Part shown: piece by piece, positions 45,458 to 55,130 of the stretch
Position numbering within the stretch: position 1 is the first letter of the stretch
How the letters are laid out: every line of letters starts with the position of its first letter
Assembly: GCF_000373645.1 (NCBI RefSeq)
Contig: NZ_KB892057.1
Location: 62,001-126,000 of the forward strand
Length of the DNA stretch: 64,000 nt
Source of the DNA: Streptomyces sp. ATexAB-D23
GTDB taxonomy: Bacteria; Actinomycetota; Actinomycetes; Streptomycetales; Streptomycetaceae
Direction of reading: 5' to 3'
Program-made: the position numbers and the translations under genes
Notes under the pieces: model-generated
What the model was told of the DNA's origin: nothing
The model's input: the letters and a program-made list of their open reading frames with translations, nothing else
The model's database searches: none

Positions 45458-46783
45458 TCACAGCCCCGGGATGCGGCCGTTGCGGAAGAGGTCCACGAAG
45501 ATCTGGTGGTCCGCCCGCGCCCGCGCCCCGTAGCTGTGGGCGAAGTCCACCAGCAGCTCCCCGAACCCCTCCTCGTCGGCCGCGATGGCCGCGTCGATCG
45601 CGCGCTCGGTGGAGAACGGCACCAGCGAGTGGCCGCTCTCGTCGTCCGCCGCCGCGTGCATCGTCGCCGTGGCCCGGCCGAGGTCGGCGACGACCGCCGC
45701 GATCTCCTCCGGCTCGTCGATGCCGGACCAGTCCAGGTCGACCGCGTACGGCGAGACCTCGGCGACCAGCTGGCCCGCCCCGTCCAGCTCGGTCCAGCCC
45801 AGCCACGGGTCGGCGTGCGCCTGGAGGGCGCGCTGCGAGATCACCGTGCGGTGCCCCTCGTGCTGGAAATAGTCCCGCACGGCCGCGTCCGTGATGTGCC
45901 GGGAGACGGCGGGGGTCTGGGCCTGCTTGAGGTAGATCACCACATCGTTCTCCAAGGCGTCGCTGTTGCCCTCCAGCAGGATGTTGTACGAGGGCAGGCC
46001 CGCCGACCCGATGCCGATGCCGCGCCGGCCCACGACGTCCTTCACCCGGTAGGAGTCGGGGCGGGCCAGGCTCGACTCCGGCAGCGTCTCCAGATAGCCG
46101 TCGAACGCGGCCAGCACCTTGTACCGCGTCGCCGCGTCCAGATCGATGGCGCCGCCGCCGTCCGAGAACCGGCGCTCGAAGTCGCGGATCTCGGTCATCG
46201 AGTCGAGCAGCGAGAACCGGGTCAGCGAACGGGCGGTCCGCAGCGCGCCGAGCAGCGGTCCGTCGGCGGTGTCCAGCGTGAACGGCGGCAGCTCGTCGTT
46301 CTTCGCGCCCGTCGCCAGGGCGTGGACGCGCTCGCGGTAGGCAGCCGCGTAGATCCGGACGAGCTCGGTGATCTGCTCGTCGCTCAGCGCCTTCGCGTAC
46401 CCCAGCAGGGCGACCGAGGCGGCGAAGCGCTTGAGGTCCCAGGTGAAGGGGCCCACGTACGCCTCGTCGAAGTCGTTCACGTTGAAGACGAGGCGGCCGT
46501 TGGCGTCCATGTAGGTGCCGAAGTTCTCCGCGTGCAGGTCGCCGTGGATCCACACCCGGCCGGTGCGCTCGTCCAGATACGGGCCGCCGCGCCGCTCGCG
46601 CTCCAGGTCCTCGTAGAACAGGCAGGCCGTGCCCCGGTAGAACGCGAAGGCCGAGCCCGCCATCCTGCGGAACTTGACCCGGAAGGCGGCCGGATCGGCG
46701 GCCAGCAGCTGACCGAAGGCGGTGTCGAGGACCTGGAGGATCTGCTCCCCGCGCCGCTCCGCGCCGGTCTGCGTGTCCGACAT
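45458..46783 (-). CDS. DUF2252 family protein, kinase-like
   Basis: A 441-residue DUF2252 protein. The family resembles aminoglycoside phosphotransferases: the catalytic-loop-like segment is WIHGDLHAENFGTYMD and a metal-binding-like segment FNVNDFDEAYVGPF follows, with RRGIGIGSAGLPSYNILLEG before the middle. The substrate is unknown. The ATG at 46783 is clear. It is divergent from dnaE, 192 nt away. Confidence 0.92.
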   Translation of the reverse strand: MSDTQTGAERRGEQILQVLDTAFGQLLAADPAAFRVKFRRMAGSAFAFYRGTACLFYEDLERERRGGPYLDERTGRVWIHGDLHAENFGTYMDANGRLVFNVNDFDEAYVGPFTWDLKRFAASVALLGYAKALSDEQITELVRIYAAAYRERVHALATGAKNDELPPFTLDTADGPLLGALRTARSLTRFSLLDSMTEIRDFERRFSDGGGAIDLDAATRYKVLAAFDGYLETLPESSLARPDSYRVKDVVGRRGIGIGSAGLPSYNILLEGNSDALENDVVIYLKQAQTPAVSRHITDAAVRDYFQHEGHRTVISQRALQAHADPWLGWTELDGAGQLVAEVSPYAVDLDWSGIDEPEEIAAVVADLGRATATMHAAADDESGHSLVPFSTERAIDAAIAADEEGFGELLVDFAHSYGARARADHQIFVDLFRNGRIPGL

Positions 46784-46975
46784 CTGTGGGTGCCTCCTGT
46801 GTACCTGGTCCGCATGACGACGTACATGACAAAAGGGACGGGTGGTCCCGCCCTTCCAACGCCCGACCGGATCGTGGAGTGCCCGTCGTTCGGCTCCGCG
46901 GCGACGTAGACTTCCACGCTGTCCCCCCAGACATCCTCAGCCCCGTCGTCCCCATTTCTCCGGAGGCACAGCGCC

Positions 46976-49900
46976 GTGACCAAGCCGCCCTTCACGCACC
47001 TTCACGTCCACACCCAGTACTCGCTCCTGGACGGTGCCGCGCGGCTCAAGGACATGTTCAACGCGTGCAACGAGATGGGCATGTCCCATATCGCGATGAC
47101 CGACCACGGCAACCTGCACGGGGCGTACGACTTCTTCCACTCGGCGCAGAAGGCGGACGTGACGCCGATCATCGGCATCGAGGCGTACGTCGCGCCCGAG
47201 TCGCGCAAGCACAAGCGGAAGATCCAGTGGGGACAGCCGCACCAGAAGCGCGACGACGTCTCCGGTTCGGGTGGTTACACCCACAAGACGATCTGGGCGG
47301 CGAACGCGAAGGGGCTGCACAACCTCTTCAAGCTGTCCTCGGACGCCTACGCCGAGGGCTGGCTCCAGAAGTGGCCACGCATGGACAAGGAGACCATCGC
47401 GCAGTGGTCCGAGGGCCTGATCGCGTCCACCGGCTGCCCCTCCGGCGAGGTCCAGACACGGCTGCGGCTCGGCCAGTTCGACGAAGCGGTCCAGGCGGCC
47501 TCCGACTACAAGGACATCTTCGGTGAGGGCCGCTACTTCCTGGAGCTGATGGACCACGGCATCGAGATCGAGCGCCGGGTCCGCGACGGGCTCCTGGAGA
47601 TCGGCAAGAAGCTCGGCATCCCGCCGCTCGTCACGAACGACTCGCACTACACGTACGCCTCCGAGGCGACCGCGCACGACGCCCTGCTGTGCATCCAGAC
47701 CGGCAAGAACCTCTCCGACCCGGACCGCTTCCGCTTCGACGGCACCGGCTACTACCTCAAGACCACGGACGAGATGTACGGCGTCGACTCCTCCGACGCC
47801 TGGCAGGAGGGCTGCGCCAACACCCTCCTGGTCGCCCAGCAGATCGACACCACCGGGATGTTCGAGAAGCGCGACCTGATGCCGAAGTTCGAGATCCCCG
47901 AGGGCTACACGGAGATCACCTGGTTCCAGGAGGAGGTCCGGGTCGGGATGAACCGCCGTTTCCCGAACGGCGTCCCCGAGGACCGGCAGAAGCAGGTCGA
48001 GTACGAGATGGACATCATCATCCAGATGGGGTTCCCGGGGTACTTCCTGGTCGTCGCCGACTTCATCATGTGGGCCAAGAACAACGGCATCGCCGTCGGC
48101 CCCGGCCGAGGCTCCGCGGCCGGTTCGATCGTGTCGTACGCCATGGGCATCACCGACCTCGACCCGATCGAGCACGGACTGATCTTCGAGCGCTTCCTCA
48201 ACCCCGAGCGCGTCTCCATGCCCGACGTCGACATCGACTTCGACGAGCGCAGGCGCGTCGAGGTCATCCGGTACGTGACGGAGAAGTACGGCGCCGACAA
48301 GGTCGCCATGATCGGCACCTACGGCAAGATCAAGGCCAAGAACGCGATCAAGGACTCGGCCCGCGTCCTCGGCTACCCGTACGCCATGGGCGACCGGCTC
48401 ACCAAGGCCATGCCCGCCGACGTCCTCGGCAAGGGCATCGACCTCAACGGCATCACCGACCCCAAGCACCCGCGCTACAGCGAGGCGGGCGAGATCCGGG
48501 GGATGTACGAGAGCGAGCCGGACGTCAAGAAGGTCATCGACACCGCGAAGGGCGTCGAGGGCCTGGTCCGGCAGATGGGCGTGCACGCCGCGGGCGTCAT
48601 CATGTCCAGCGAACCGATCGTCGACCACGCCCCGGTCTGGGTGCGGCACACCGACGGCGTCACCATCACGCAGTGGGACTACCCGCAGTGCGAGTCGCTC
48701 GGCCTGCTGAAGATGGACTTCCTGGGGCTGCGCAACCTGACGATCATGGACGACGCCATCAAGATGGTGAAGTCCAACAAGGGCATCGACCTGGAGATGC
48801 TCGCCCTCCCGCTGGACGACCCCAAGACCTACGAACTGCTCTGCCGCGGTGACACGCTCGGCGTGTTCCAGTTCGACGGCGGTCCGATGCGCTCCCTGCT
48901 GCGCCAGATGCAGCCCGACAACTTCGAGGACATTTCCGCCGTCTCGGCCCTCTACCGGCCGGGCCCGATGGGCATGAACTCGCACACGAACTACGCCGAG
49001 CGCAAGAACGGCCGCCAGGAGATCACCCCGATCCATCCGGAGCTGGAGGAGCCCCTCAAGGAGGTCCTCGGCCTCACCTACGGCCTGATCGTGTACCAGG
49101 AGCAGGTGCAGAAGGCCGCCCAGATCGTCGCCGGCTACTCGCTCGGCGAGGCCGACATCCTGCGCCGTGTGATGGGCAAGAAGAAGCCCGAGGAACTGGC
49201 GAAGAACTTCGTGCTCTTCGAGGCGGGCGCCAAGGAGAAGGGCTTCTCGGACGCGGCGATCAAGGCGCTGTGGGACGTGCTGGTCCCGTTCGCCGGGTAC
49301 GCGTTCAACAAGGCGCACTCCTCCGCGTACGGACTGGTCACCTACTGGACCGCCTACCTCAAGGCGAACTACCCCGCCGAGTACATGGCCGCCCTGCTGA
49401 CCTCGGTCAAGGACGACAAGGACAAGTCCGCGGTCTACCTCAACGAGTGCCGGCGCATGGGCATCAAGGTGCTCCCGCCGAACGTCAACGAGTCGGAGTC
49501 CAACTTCGCCGCGCAGGGTGACGACGTCATCCTCTTCGGGCTGACCGCCGTCCGCAACGTCGGCCAGAACGTCGTGGACTCGATCATCCGGTGCCGCAAG
49601 ACGAAGGGGAAGTACAGCACCTTCCCCGACTTCCTGGACAAGGTCGAGGCGGTCGTCTGCAACAAGCGGACCGTGGAATCGCTGATCAAGGCCGGCGCCT
49701 TCGACGAGATGGGCCACACCCGCAAGGGGCTCGTCGCCCACCACGAGCCCATGATCGACAACGTGGTGCAGGTCAAGCGCAAGGAGGCCGAGGGGCAGTT
49801 CGACCTCTTCGGCGGCGGCGAGGAGGACAGCGACGAGCCGGGCTTCGGGCTCGACGTGGAGTTCTCCGACATCGAGTGGGAGAAGTCCTACCTGCTGGCC

Positions 49901-50512
49901 CAGGAGCGCGAGATGCTCGGGCTCTACGTCTCCGACCACCCGCTGTTCGGTCTGGAGCACGTCCTGTCCGACAAGTCGGACGCGTCGATCTCGCAGCTGA
50001 CCGGCGGTGAGCACGCGGACGGCGCGATCGTGACCGTGGGCGGCATCATCTCCGGCCTCCAGCGCAAGATGACCAAGCAGGGCAACGCCTGGGCCATCGC
50101 CACGGTGGAGGACCTGGCCGGTTCCATCGAGTGCATGTTCTTCCCGGCCACCTACCAGCTGGTCTCCACCCAGCTCGTCGAGGACACCGTCGTCTTCGTC
50201 AAGGGGCGTCTCGACAAGCGCGAGGACGTGCCGCGTCTGGTCGCGATGGAGATGCAGGTCCCCGACATCTCGAACGCGGGAACCAACGCGCCCGTGGTGC
50301 TGACCATCCCCACCGTCAAGATCACCCCGCCCATGGTCAGCCGGCTCGGCGAGGTGCTCAGCAGCCACCGCGGCGACACCGAGGTGCGCATCCGGCTCCA
50401 GGGCCCCCGCAAGACCACGGTGCTCCGGCTCGACCGGCACCGGGTGAAGGCCGATCCGGCGCTCTTCGGTGACCTGAAGGTGCTGCTCGGCCCGTCCTGC
50501 CTGGCCGGCTGA
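46976..50512 (+). CDS. dnaE: DNA polymerase III alpha subunit DnaE
   Basis: The replicative polymerase subunit, 1178 residues. The PHP domain is intact at the start (HLHVHTQYSLLDG, then MTDHGNLHG), consistent with the built-in proofreading known for mycobacterial DnaE1. The polymerase core has GRGSAAGS, the aspartate pair in MPDVDIDFDE and the later GLIVYQEQVQ and NKAHSSAYGLVTYWTAYLK. An OB-fold lies near residue 1020 (VTVGGIISGLQRK). The GTG at 46976 has GGAGG 9 nt upstream. Confidence 0.98.
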   Translation: MTKPPFTHLHVHTQYSLLDGAARLKDMFNACNEMGMSHIAMTDHGNLHGAYDFFHSAQKADVTPIIGIEAYVAPESRKHKRKIQWGQPHQKRDDVSGSGGYTHKTIWAANAKGLHNLFKLSSDAYAEGWLQKWPRMDKETIAQWSEGLIASTGCPSGEVQTRLRLGQFDEAVQAASDYKDIFGEGRYFLELMDHGIEIERRVRDGLLEIGKKLGIPPLVTNDSHYTYASEATAHDALLCIQTGKNLSDPDRFRFDGTGYYLKTTDEMYGVDSSDAWQEGCANTLLVAQQIDTTGMFEKRDLMPKFEIPEGYTEITWFQEEVRVGMNRRFPNGVPEDRQKQVEYEMDIIIQMGFPGYFLVVADFIMWAKNNGIAVGPGRGSAAGSIVSYAMGITDLDPIEHGLIFERFLNPERVSMPDVDIDFDERRRVEVIRYVTEKYGADKVAMIGTYGKIKAKNAIKDSARVLGYPYAMGDRLTKAMPADVLGKGIDLNGITDPKHPRYSEAGEIRGMYESEPDVKKVIDTAKGVEGLVRQMGVHAAGVIMSSEPIVDHAPVWVRHTDGVTITQWDYPQCESLGLLKMDFLGLRNLTIMDDAIKMVKSNKGIDLEMLALPLDDPKTYELLCRGDTLGVFQFDGGPMRSLLRQMQPDNFEDISAVSALYRPGPMGMNSHTNYAERKNGRQEITPIHPELEEPLKEVLGLTYGLIVYQEQVQKAAQIVAGYSLGEADILRRVMGKKKPEELAKNFVLFEAGAKEKGFSDAAIKALWDVLVPFAGYAFNKAHSSAYGLVTYWTAYLKANYPAEYMAALLTSVKDDKDKSAVYLNECRRMGIKVLPPNVNESESNFAAQGDDVILFGLTAVRNVGQNVVDSIIRCRKTKGKYSTFPDFLDKVEAVVCNKRTVESLIKAGAFDEMGHTRKGLVAHHEPMIDNVVQVKRKEAEGQFDLFGGGEEDSDEPGFGLDVEFSDIEWEKSYLLAQEREMLGLYVSDHPLFGLEHVLSDKSDASISQLTGGEHADGAIVTVGGIISGLQRKMTKQGNAWAIATVEDLAGSIECMFFPATYQLVSTQLVEDTVVFVKGRLDKREDVPRLVAMEMQVPDISNAGTNAPVVLTIPTVKITPPMVSRLGEVLSSHRGDTEVRIRLQGPRKTTVLRLDRHRVKADPALFGDLKVLLGPSCLAG

Positions 50513-50523
50513 GCACAGACGTA

Positions 50524-50564
50524 CGAGAGGGGCGGCTCCGCTTGCGCGGGGGCCGCCCCTCTCG
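50524..50564. terminator. bidirectional terminator after dnaE
   Basis: 13-bp arms (CGAGAGGGGCGGC) with a 15-nt loop, between the convergent dnaE and the small gene at 50601. Confidence 0.85.
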
Positions 50565-50600
50565 GTCCTACCGGCCTGTGGCCGTACCGGAAGAGTCCGG

Positions 50601-50780
50601 TCAGTTGTGGCCGAAGCGCCGCTGATGCTTGCGCGCAACATCGGCAGGGCTGCCCTGGGACTGCGCCTGCGGCTGGTCCTGCGACTCGTAAGCCGTCGAA
50701 CGTGCCTCCTGCGCACCGCGCTCCGCCTGCGAAGCGCGGTCGTGCTGGCTGCCCTGCTTGCGGTTCTTGTTCTTGGCCAT
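50601..50780 (-). CDS. small hydrophilic protein (59 aa)
   Basis: A 59-residue, charged, Gln/Ser/Lys/Arg-rich protein (start MAKNKNRKQGSQHDRASQAE) with no hydrophobic core, probably disordered. The ATG at 50780 has AGGAGG 6 nt upstream, a much better site than random. The composition is typical of small actinobacterial proteins of unknown role. The A+T-rich stretch upstream (50830-50860) probably holds its promoter. Confidence 0.75.
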   Translation of the reverse strand: MAKNKNRKQGSQHDRASQAERGAQEARSTAYESQDQPQAQSQGSPADVARKHQRRFGHN

Positions 50781-51011
50781 GGTGTTCCTCCTGTAAGGAC
50801 TCTCGGGGCCAGGACCACCGTCAGATTCACATAATCGGATAAACATCGCATGTCGGATCATTACCGTGCGTAGTGACGGGGTATGATGCGCGCTTTTCCC
50901 GATCCGCCACGCCGATGATCGAGTTCCGGCCGTTAACCCCGGCGTGGTCGGGCAGACTCGAAGGAACTCTTGGAAAACCCGATCCCGAATTCCTGGAAGA
51001 GGGTGGAACGC

Positions 51012-52298
51012 GTGGACCGTTGCGTCGTCCTGGTGGACGCCGGCTATCTGCTGGGCGCAGCCGCGAGTCTGCTGGCAGGAGAGCCCGCCCGGTCCCGCAT
51101 CACCGTCGACCACGCGGCCCTCATCCAGCAGCTGCGCGAACGGGCCGAGGCCGACACCGAGCAGCCGCTGCTGCGGATCTACTGGTTCGACGGCGCCCCC
51201 GACCGCGTACCGCAGCCCGAGCACCGGCGGCTGCGCGTCATGCCGAGGGTCACCGTCCGCCTGGGAGCGCTCACCCGAAGTGACGGCCGCTGGGCGCAGA
51301 AGGGTGTCGACGCGGCCATGCACGCCGAACTCACCGAGCTCGCGCGCAACCGGGCGTGCTCCGACGTCGTGCTGGTGACCGGCGACGGCGACCTGCTGCC
51401 CGGCCTGATGTCCGCCAAGGAACACGGCGTCGCCGTCCACCTCTGGGCCGTCCAGGCCGCCGACGGCGACTACAACCAGTCCGAGGACCTGGTCGCCGAG
51501 GCCGACGAGCGCCGTGTCCTGGACCGGGCCTGGATCACCCAGGCCGTACGGGCCAAGGAGACCGGCGGCGCCTGCGCCCCGACGCCCGTGACGCGGCCCG
51601 AGATCGCCGCGATCCTCTCAGCGCCACTGCCGGAATCGGCCCTCGCCGCCTCCGCCGAGCGTGCCTCCCGGGCCGCGCGGGCCGAGGCCGCCCGCACCGA
51701 GGAGACGGCCCCGCCGCCCGACGCGGGCCCCGCAGCCCCACCCCCGCACAGCCACGGCACCAAGGGCGTCCCCACCCCGAAGGACCTCGCCGGCACCCTG
51801 CGCGGCCCCGTCGGACAGGCCGAGCGGCCCCCCGCCCCGCAGCCGGCGGCGACCCTGCGCTGGTCCTCCGACCGGGGCTGGGTGGAGCGCGGCGGCCCCC
51901 TGGGCGAACCCGCCGAGACCGCGTCCCTGCCCACGCTGGCCCAGCTCACCAGCGCCGAACAGCGCTGGGCCGACCGCGAGGAGGACATCACCACGGTCGG
52001 CGGCGACCCCTTCGAGGTGGGGCAGGTCTTCGCCCGGCGCTGGATGGAACGGCTGCCGGAGACCACCCACCTCCAGAAGCTCTCCACCCTCTACCCCCGC
52101 ATCCCGCACCGCATCGACGGCGAACTGCTGCGGTACGCGGCACGCTTCGGGCTCCTCGCCCACAAGGACGACCAGATCGACGAACACGACCGGTACGCGA
52201 TCCGGGCGGGGTTCTGGCGCGAGATCGACGTACGGGCGGCGGCCGATCACGCCCCGGCGGCGGAGAAGGCGGCGAAATCCGGCCCGGCAGGGGAGTGA
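51012..52298 (+). CDS. NYN domain protein, putative RNase
   Basis: A protein with an N-terminal NYN (PIN-like) domain: the first strand CVVLVDAGYLLGAAASLL carries the metal Asp, followed by LRIYWFDGAP, KGVDAAMHAELTELA and DVVLVTGDGDLLPGL, the other acidic sites. Such domains are usually metal-dependent RNases. A Pro/Ala/Arg linker leads to a conserved C-terminal domain (WADREEDITTVGGDPFEVGQVFARRW). The start is uncertain: GTG 51012 has GAGG 9 nt upstream and gives 428 residues; GTG 51003 and TTG 50970 are in frame. Confidence 0.92.
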   Translation: MDRCVVLVDAGYLLGAAASLLAGEPARSRITVDHAALIQQLRERAEADTEQPLLRIYWFDGAPDRVPQPEHRRLRVMPRVTVRLGALTRSDGRWAQKGVDAAMHAELTELARNRACSDVVLVTGDGDLLPGLMSAKEHGVAVHLWAVQAADGDYNQSEDLVAEADERRVLDRAWITQAVRAKETGGACAPTPVTRPEIAAILSAPLPESALAASAERASRAARAEAARTEETAPPPDAGPAAPPPHSHGTKGVPTPKDLAGTLRGPVGQAERPPAPQPAATLRWSSDRGWVERGGPLGEPAETASLPTLAQLTSAEQRWADREEDITTVGGDPFEVGQVFARRWMERLPETTHLQKLSTLYPRIPHRIDGELLRYAARFGLLAHKDDQIDEHDRYAIRAGFWREIDVRAAADHAPAAEKAAKSGPAGE

Positions 52299-52452
52299 GG
52301 CGGCGCGACCGGGCCTCGTCGTGAGGTGAATCCGCATTTGTTCCCGCGCGGGGCGCACGAGAAACCTTTCCGGGCGCTCAACCCACCCGCCGCTCGCTGC
52401 GTTGATGTCCGATCGGTGCGGCCCCGGGCGTAATGCCGGTCCCCGGACCCCG

Positions 52453-52458
52453 TACTCT
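52453..52458 (+). promoter_or_regulatory. candidate leaderless -10 box of the ABC gene
   Basis: TACTCT matches TANNNT and ends 8 nt before the GTG at 52467; no ribosome site precedes the GTG. Confidence 0.45.
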
Positions 52459-52466
52459 CGTACCTC

Positions 52467-53483
52467 GTGAGTACGGGGACAGCGCAGGCGCCGACGACGA
52501 CCGGCACCGTGTGCGCGGTGCGTGATCTGGTGAAGACCTACCCCCCGGCCCGGGGACGCCGCGGCACGCCCGCGACCCCGGAAGTACGCGCCAACGACGG
52601 CATCAGCCTCGACGTCCGGCGCGGCGAGATCTTCGGCCTGCTCGGGCCCAACGGCGCGGGGAAGTCCACCCTCGTACGGCAGCTCACCGGCCTCATGCGG
52701 CCCGACTCCGGCACCGTCGACATGCTGGGCCACGACCTCGTACGCCACCCCGAGCGGGCCTCCCGGCTGATCGGCTACCTCGGGCAGGAGTCCACCGCGC
52801 TGGACGAGCTGACCGTCTCCCTCGCCGCCGAGACCACCGGGCGGCTGCGCGGGCTCCCGGTGCGCGAGGCCCGTGCCGAGCGCGACGCCGTCCTGGACGA
52901 ACTCGGCCTCGCCGACATCGCGGGCCGGCCCCTGAAGAAGCTCTCGGGCGGCCAGCGGCGGCTGGCCTGCGTCGCCGCCGCGCTCGTCGGGGAGCGCCCG
53001 GTCCTCGTCCTGGACGAACCGACGACCGGCATGGACCCGGTGGCCCGGCGCGCGGTCTGGGCCGCCGTCGACCGCCGGCGCGCCGAACGCGGCGCGACGG
53101 TCCTGCTGGTCACCCACAACGTCATCGAGGCCGAGACCGTCCTCGACCGGGTCGCCGTCATCGAACGCGGCAAGGTCATCGCCTGCGACACCCCCGCCGG
53201 GCTCAAGGAGCGCGTGGCGGGAGAGGTCAGGGTCGAGCTGGTGTGGCGCGAACGCGCCCCCCTGGAGATCCCCGAGGTCGCCGCCCTGCGCGCGTGCGCG
53301 CAGGAGTCCGGGCGCCGCTGGGCGCTGCGGCTCGCGCCGGACGAGGCGCGGGCGGCGGTCGCCGCGGTCACCGGTGGCGCGGCCTTCGCCGCGCTGGACG
53401 ACTTCAGCCTGGCGACGCCGAGCCTGGAGGACGTCTACCTGGCCCTCGGCGGCGGCGCGACCAAGGGACTGGTGAAGGCGTGA
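52467..53483 (+). CDS. ABC transporter ATP-binding protein
   Basis: A 338-residue ABC ATPase of an ABC-2 exporter. All motifs are intact: Walker A GPNGAGKSTLVRQ, signature KLSGGQRRLACV, Walker B LVLDEPTTGMDP and the His switch LLVTHNV. The C-terminal about 90 residues are a DUF4162-like extension. The substrate is unknown. The permease start overlaps its stop as GTGA, and the gene seems leaderless. Confidence 0.95.
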   Translation: MSTGTAQAPTTTGTVCAVRDLVKTYPPARGRRGTPATPEVRANDGISLDVRRGEIFGLLGPNGAGKSTLVRQLTGLMRPDSGTVDMLGHDLVRHPERASRLIGYLGQESTALDELTVSLAAETTGRLRGLPVREARAERDAVLDELGLADIAGRPLKKLSGGQRRLACVAAALVGERPVLVLDEPTTGMDPVARRAVWAAVDRRRAERGATVLLVTHNVIEAETVLDRVAVIERGKVIACDTPAGLKERVAGEVRVELVWRERAPLEIPEVAALRACAQESGRRWALRLAPDEARAAVAAVTGGAAFAALDDFSLATPSLEDVYLALGGGATKGLVKA

Positions 53484-54265
53484 GCGCCCTCGGTGCGGCG
53501 GCCGGGGCGGCCGCGACCCTCGCGCCCCGGGCCCGGCTCCTCCCCTCCCTCGCGGCCGTCTACCGGGCCCAGCTCTCCCGGGCCCGGGTGGCCCGCATCC
53601 CGCTGCTGTTCGTCGCGACGTTCCAGTCCGTCGGGATCATGATCCTGATGCGCGGGGTCGTGGACGGCGGCTCCGAGGCGCGGGCCGTCGTGGCCGGGTC
53701 CAGCGTCCTGGTCGTCGCCTTCGTCGCGCTGAACCTGCTCGCCCAGTACTTCGGGCAGCTGAGGGCCGGCGGGGGGCTCGACCACTACGCGACCCTGCCG
53801 GTGCCGCCCGCCGCCGTGGTGCTCGGGGCGGCCGGGGCGTACGCCTCCTTCACCGTGCCCGGCACGATCGTCACCGCCGTCACCGGCAGCGTGCTGTTCG
53901 GGCTGCCGGTGACGCACCTGTGGGTGCTCGTCGCCGTCATCCCCCTCTCCGGGGCGGCGCTCTCCGGCCTCGGCGCCGCCCTCGGGCTCCTCGCGCCGCG
54001 CCAGGAACTCGCCACGCTGCTCGGGCAGCTGGGCATGTCCGCCGCGCTGCTGCTGGGCATCCTGCCGGCCGACCGGCTGCCGGGGCCGATCGGCTGGGCC
54101 CGCGATCTGCTGCCGTCCACGTACGGGGTCGAGGCGCTCTCCCGGTCCTTCGACGCCCACCCCGACTGGGCGGTCGTCGCCCTCGACCTGGCCGTCTGCG
54201 CCGTCGTCGGTGTGGTCTCGCTCGCCGTGGCCACGTGGGCGTACCGCAGGGCAGCGGTCCGGTGA
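53480..54265 (+). CDS. ABC-2 type transporter permease
   Basis: A 261-residue membrane protein with about six hydrophobic segments, including GIMILMRGVVDGGSEARAVV and a Gly/Ala/Leu-rich C-terminal half; it belongs to the ABC-2 permease group. It is the membrane partner of the ATPase just upstream (4-nt overlap). An exporter role is inferred. Confidence 0.92.
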   Translation: MSALGAAAGAAATLAPRARLLPSLAAVYRAQLSRARVARIPLLFVATFQSVGIMILMRGVVDGGSEARAVVAGSSVLVVAFVALNLLAQYFGQLRAGGGLDHYATLPVPPAAVVLGAAGAYASFTVPGTIVTAVTGSVLFGLPVTHLWVLVAVIPLSGAALSGLGAALGLLAPRQELATLLGQLGMSAALLLGILPADRLPGPIGWARDLLPSTYGVEALSRSFDAHPDWAVVALDLAVCAVVGVVSLAVATWAYRRAAVR

Positions 54266-54299
54266 GGCGCGGCGCGCGGGCGCCTGGCACGATGGCACG

Positions 54300-55076
54300 G
54301 TGACCGCACCCCTGACGCCGCCGCACCGGCCCTCGTCCGACGACCACCACGACTGGCAGAAGCCGCCGGCCGGGGGCGGGTCCGACGGGCCCCTCGGCCC
54401 CCACGGCTCCCACTGGGCCCCGTCGAAGGCCGAGCAGGACAGCGACCTGGGTGCGGATCTGCGCCGGGCCGGCCTCGTCCTGGCGCTGGTGACCGTCTCC
54501 GGGGCGCTGCTCGGGCTCCTGTGGCTGTGGCTGGCGCCCCGGGTGCCGCTCGTCTCCGACAACACGGCCGTCTTCCTCGCCGACAGCGAGGGCGAGGAGG
54601 CGATCGGGGCCGACGGTACGTTCGTCCTGCTCGGGCTGGCGTTCGGGGTGATCTCGGCCGCCCTGGTCTTCTGGTTCAACCGGCGCGGCGGCATCCTGCT
54701 GACGGTCGGGCTCGCCGTGGGCAGTGTGCTCGGGCCGGTGCTGGCCTGGCAGCTCGGGACGCGGCTCGGGCCCACGGACGACGTGGTGGCCCATGCGCGC
54801 GAGGTCGGCAGGGGCGTGATCTTCGACGCGCCGCTGGAGCTGCACGCGAAGGGAGCGCTGCTGGCGTGGGGGCTGGCGGCGATGGCGGTGCACCTGGGGG
54901 TGACCGCGGTGTTCGGGCCGCGGGAGTTCGAGGGGGAGTGGGGGACGTACGGGGGGTGGGGTTCGCCTGCGGTGCCGGCTTCGGGTGCGGGTGGGCCTTC
55001 GCCTTCGCCTTCGGCGCCGGCTTCCGGGGGGTCGGGTTCTTCGTCGGCGCCGCCGGTGCCGCCTGCGGGGGAGTGA
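54300..55076 (+). CDS. DUF2567-like membrane protein
   Basis: A 258-residue protein with a hydrophilic His/Pro/Ser/Asp N-terminus (about 60 residues), about four membrane segments (LVLALVTVSGALLGLLWLWL first) and a Pro/Ser/Ala/Gly tail. The loop EEAIGADGTFVLLGLAFG and the layout resemble actinobacterial DUF2567 proteins; the family call is moderate. The GTG at 54300 has no ribosome site, and CACGAT lies 6 nt upstream. Confidence 0.85.
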   Translation: MTAPLTPPHRPSSDDHHDWQKPPAGGGSDGPLGPHGSHWAPSKAEQDSDLGADLRRAGLVLALVTVSGALLGLLWLWLAPRVPLVSDNTAVFLADSEGEEAIGADGTFVLLGLAFGVISAALVFWFNRRGGILLTVGLAVGSVLGPVLAWQLGTRLGPTDDVVAHAREVGRGVIFDAPLELHAKGALLAWGLAAMAVHLGVTAVFGPREFEGEWGTYGGWGSPAVPASGAGGPSPSPSAPASGGSGSSSAPPVPPAGE

Positions 55077-55091
55077 GGGCGGGGGCGCTGC

Positions 55092-55110
55092 GCGGGGGTT
55101 GTTCCCCCGC
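55092..55110. terminator. hairpin between convergent genes
   Basis: GCGGGGG and CCCCCGC arms with a 5-nt TTGTT loop, between the DUF2567-like and ybaK genes. Confidence 0.6.
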
Positions 55111-55130
55111 CCTTCCCTGAGGTGGGCGGG

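Noticed and set aside
46937..50851. 1304-codon minus-strand frame opposite dnaE
   Set aside because: It is the mirror of dnaE in a GC-rich genome; the product is Val/Gly/Asp/His-rich with no domain, while dnaE has full family motifs.
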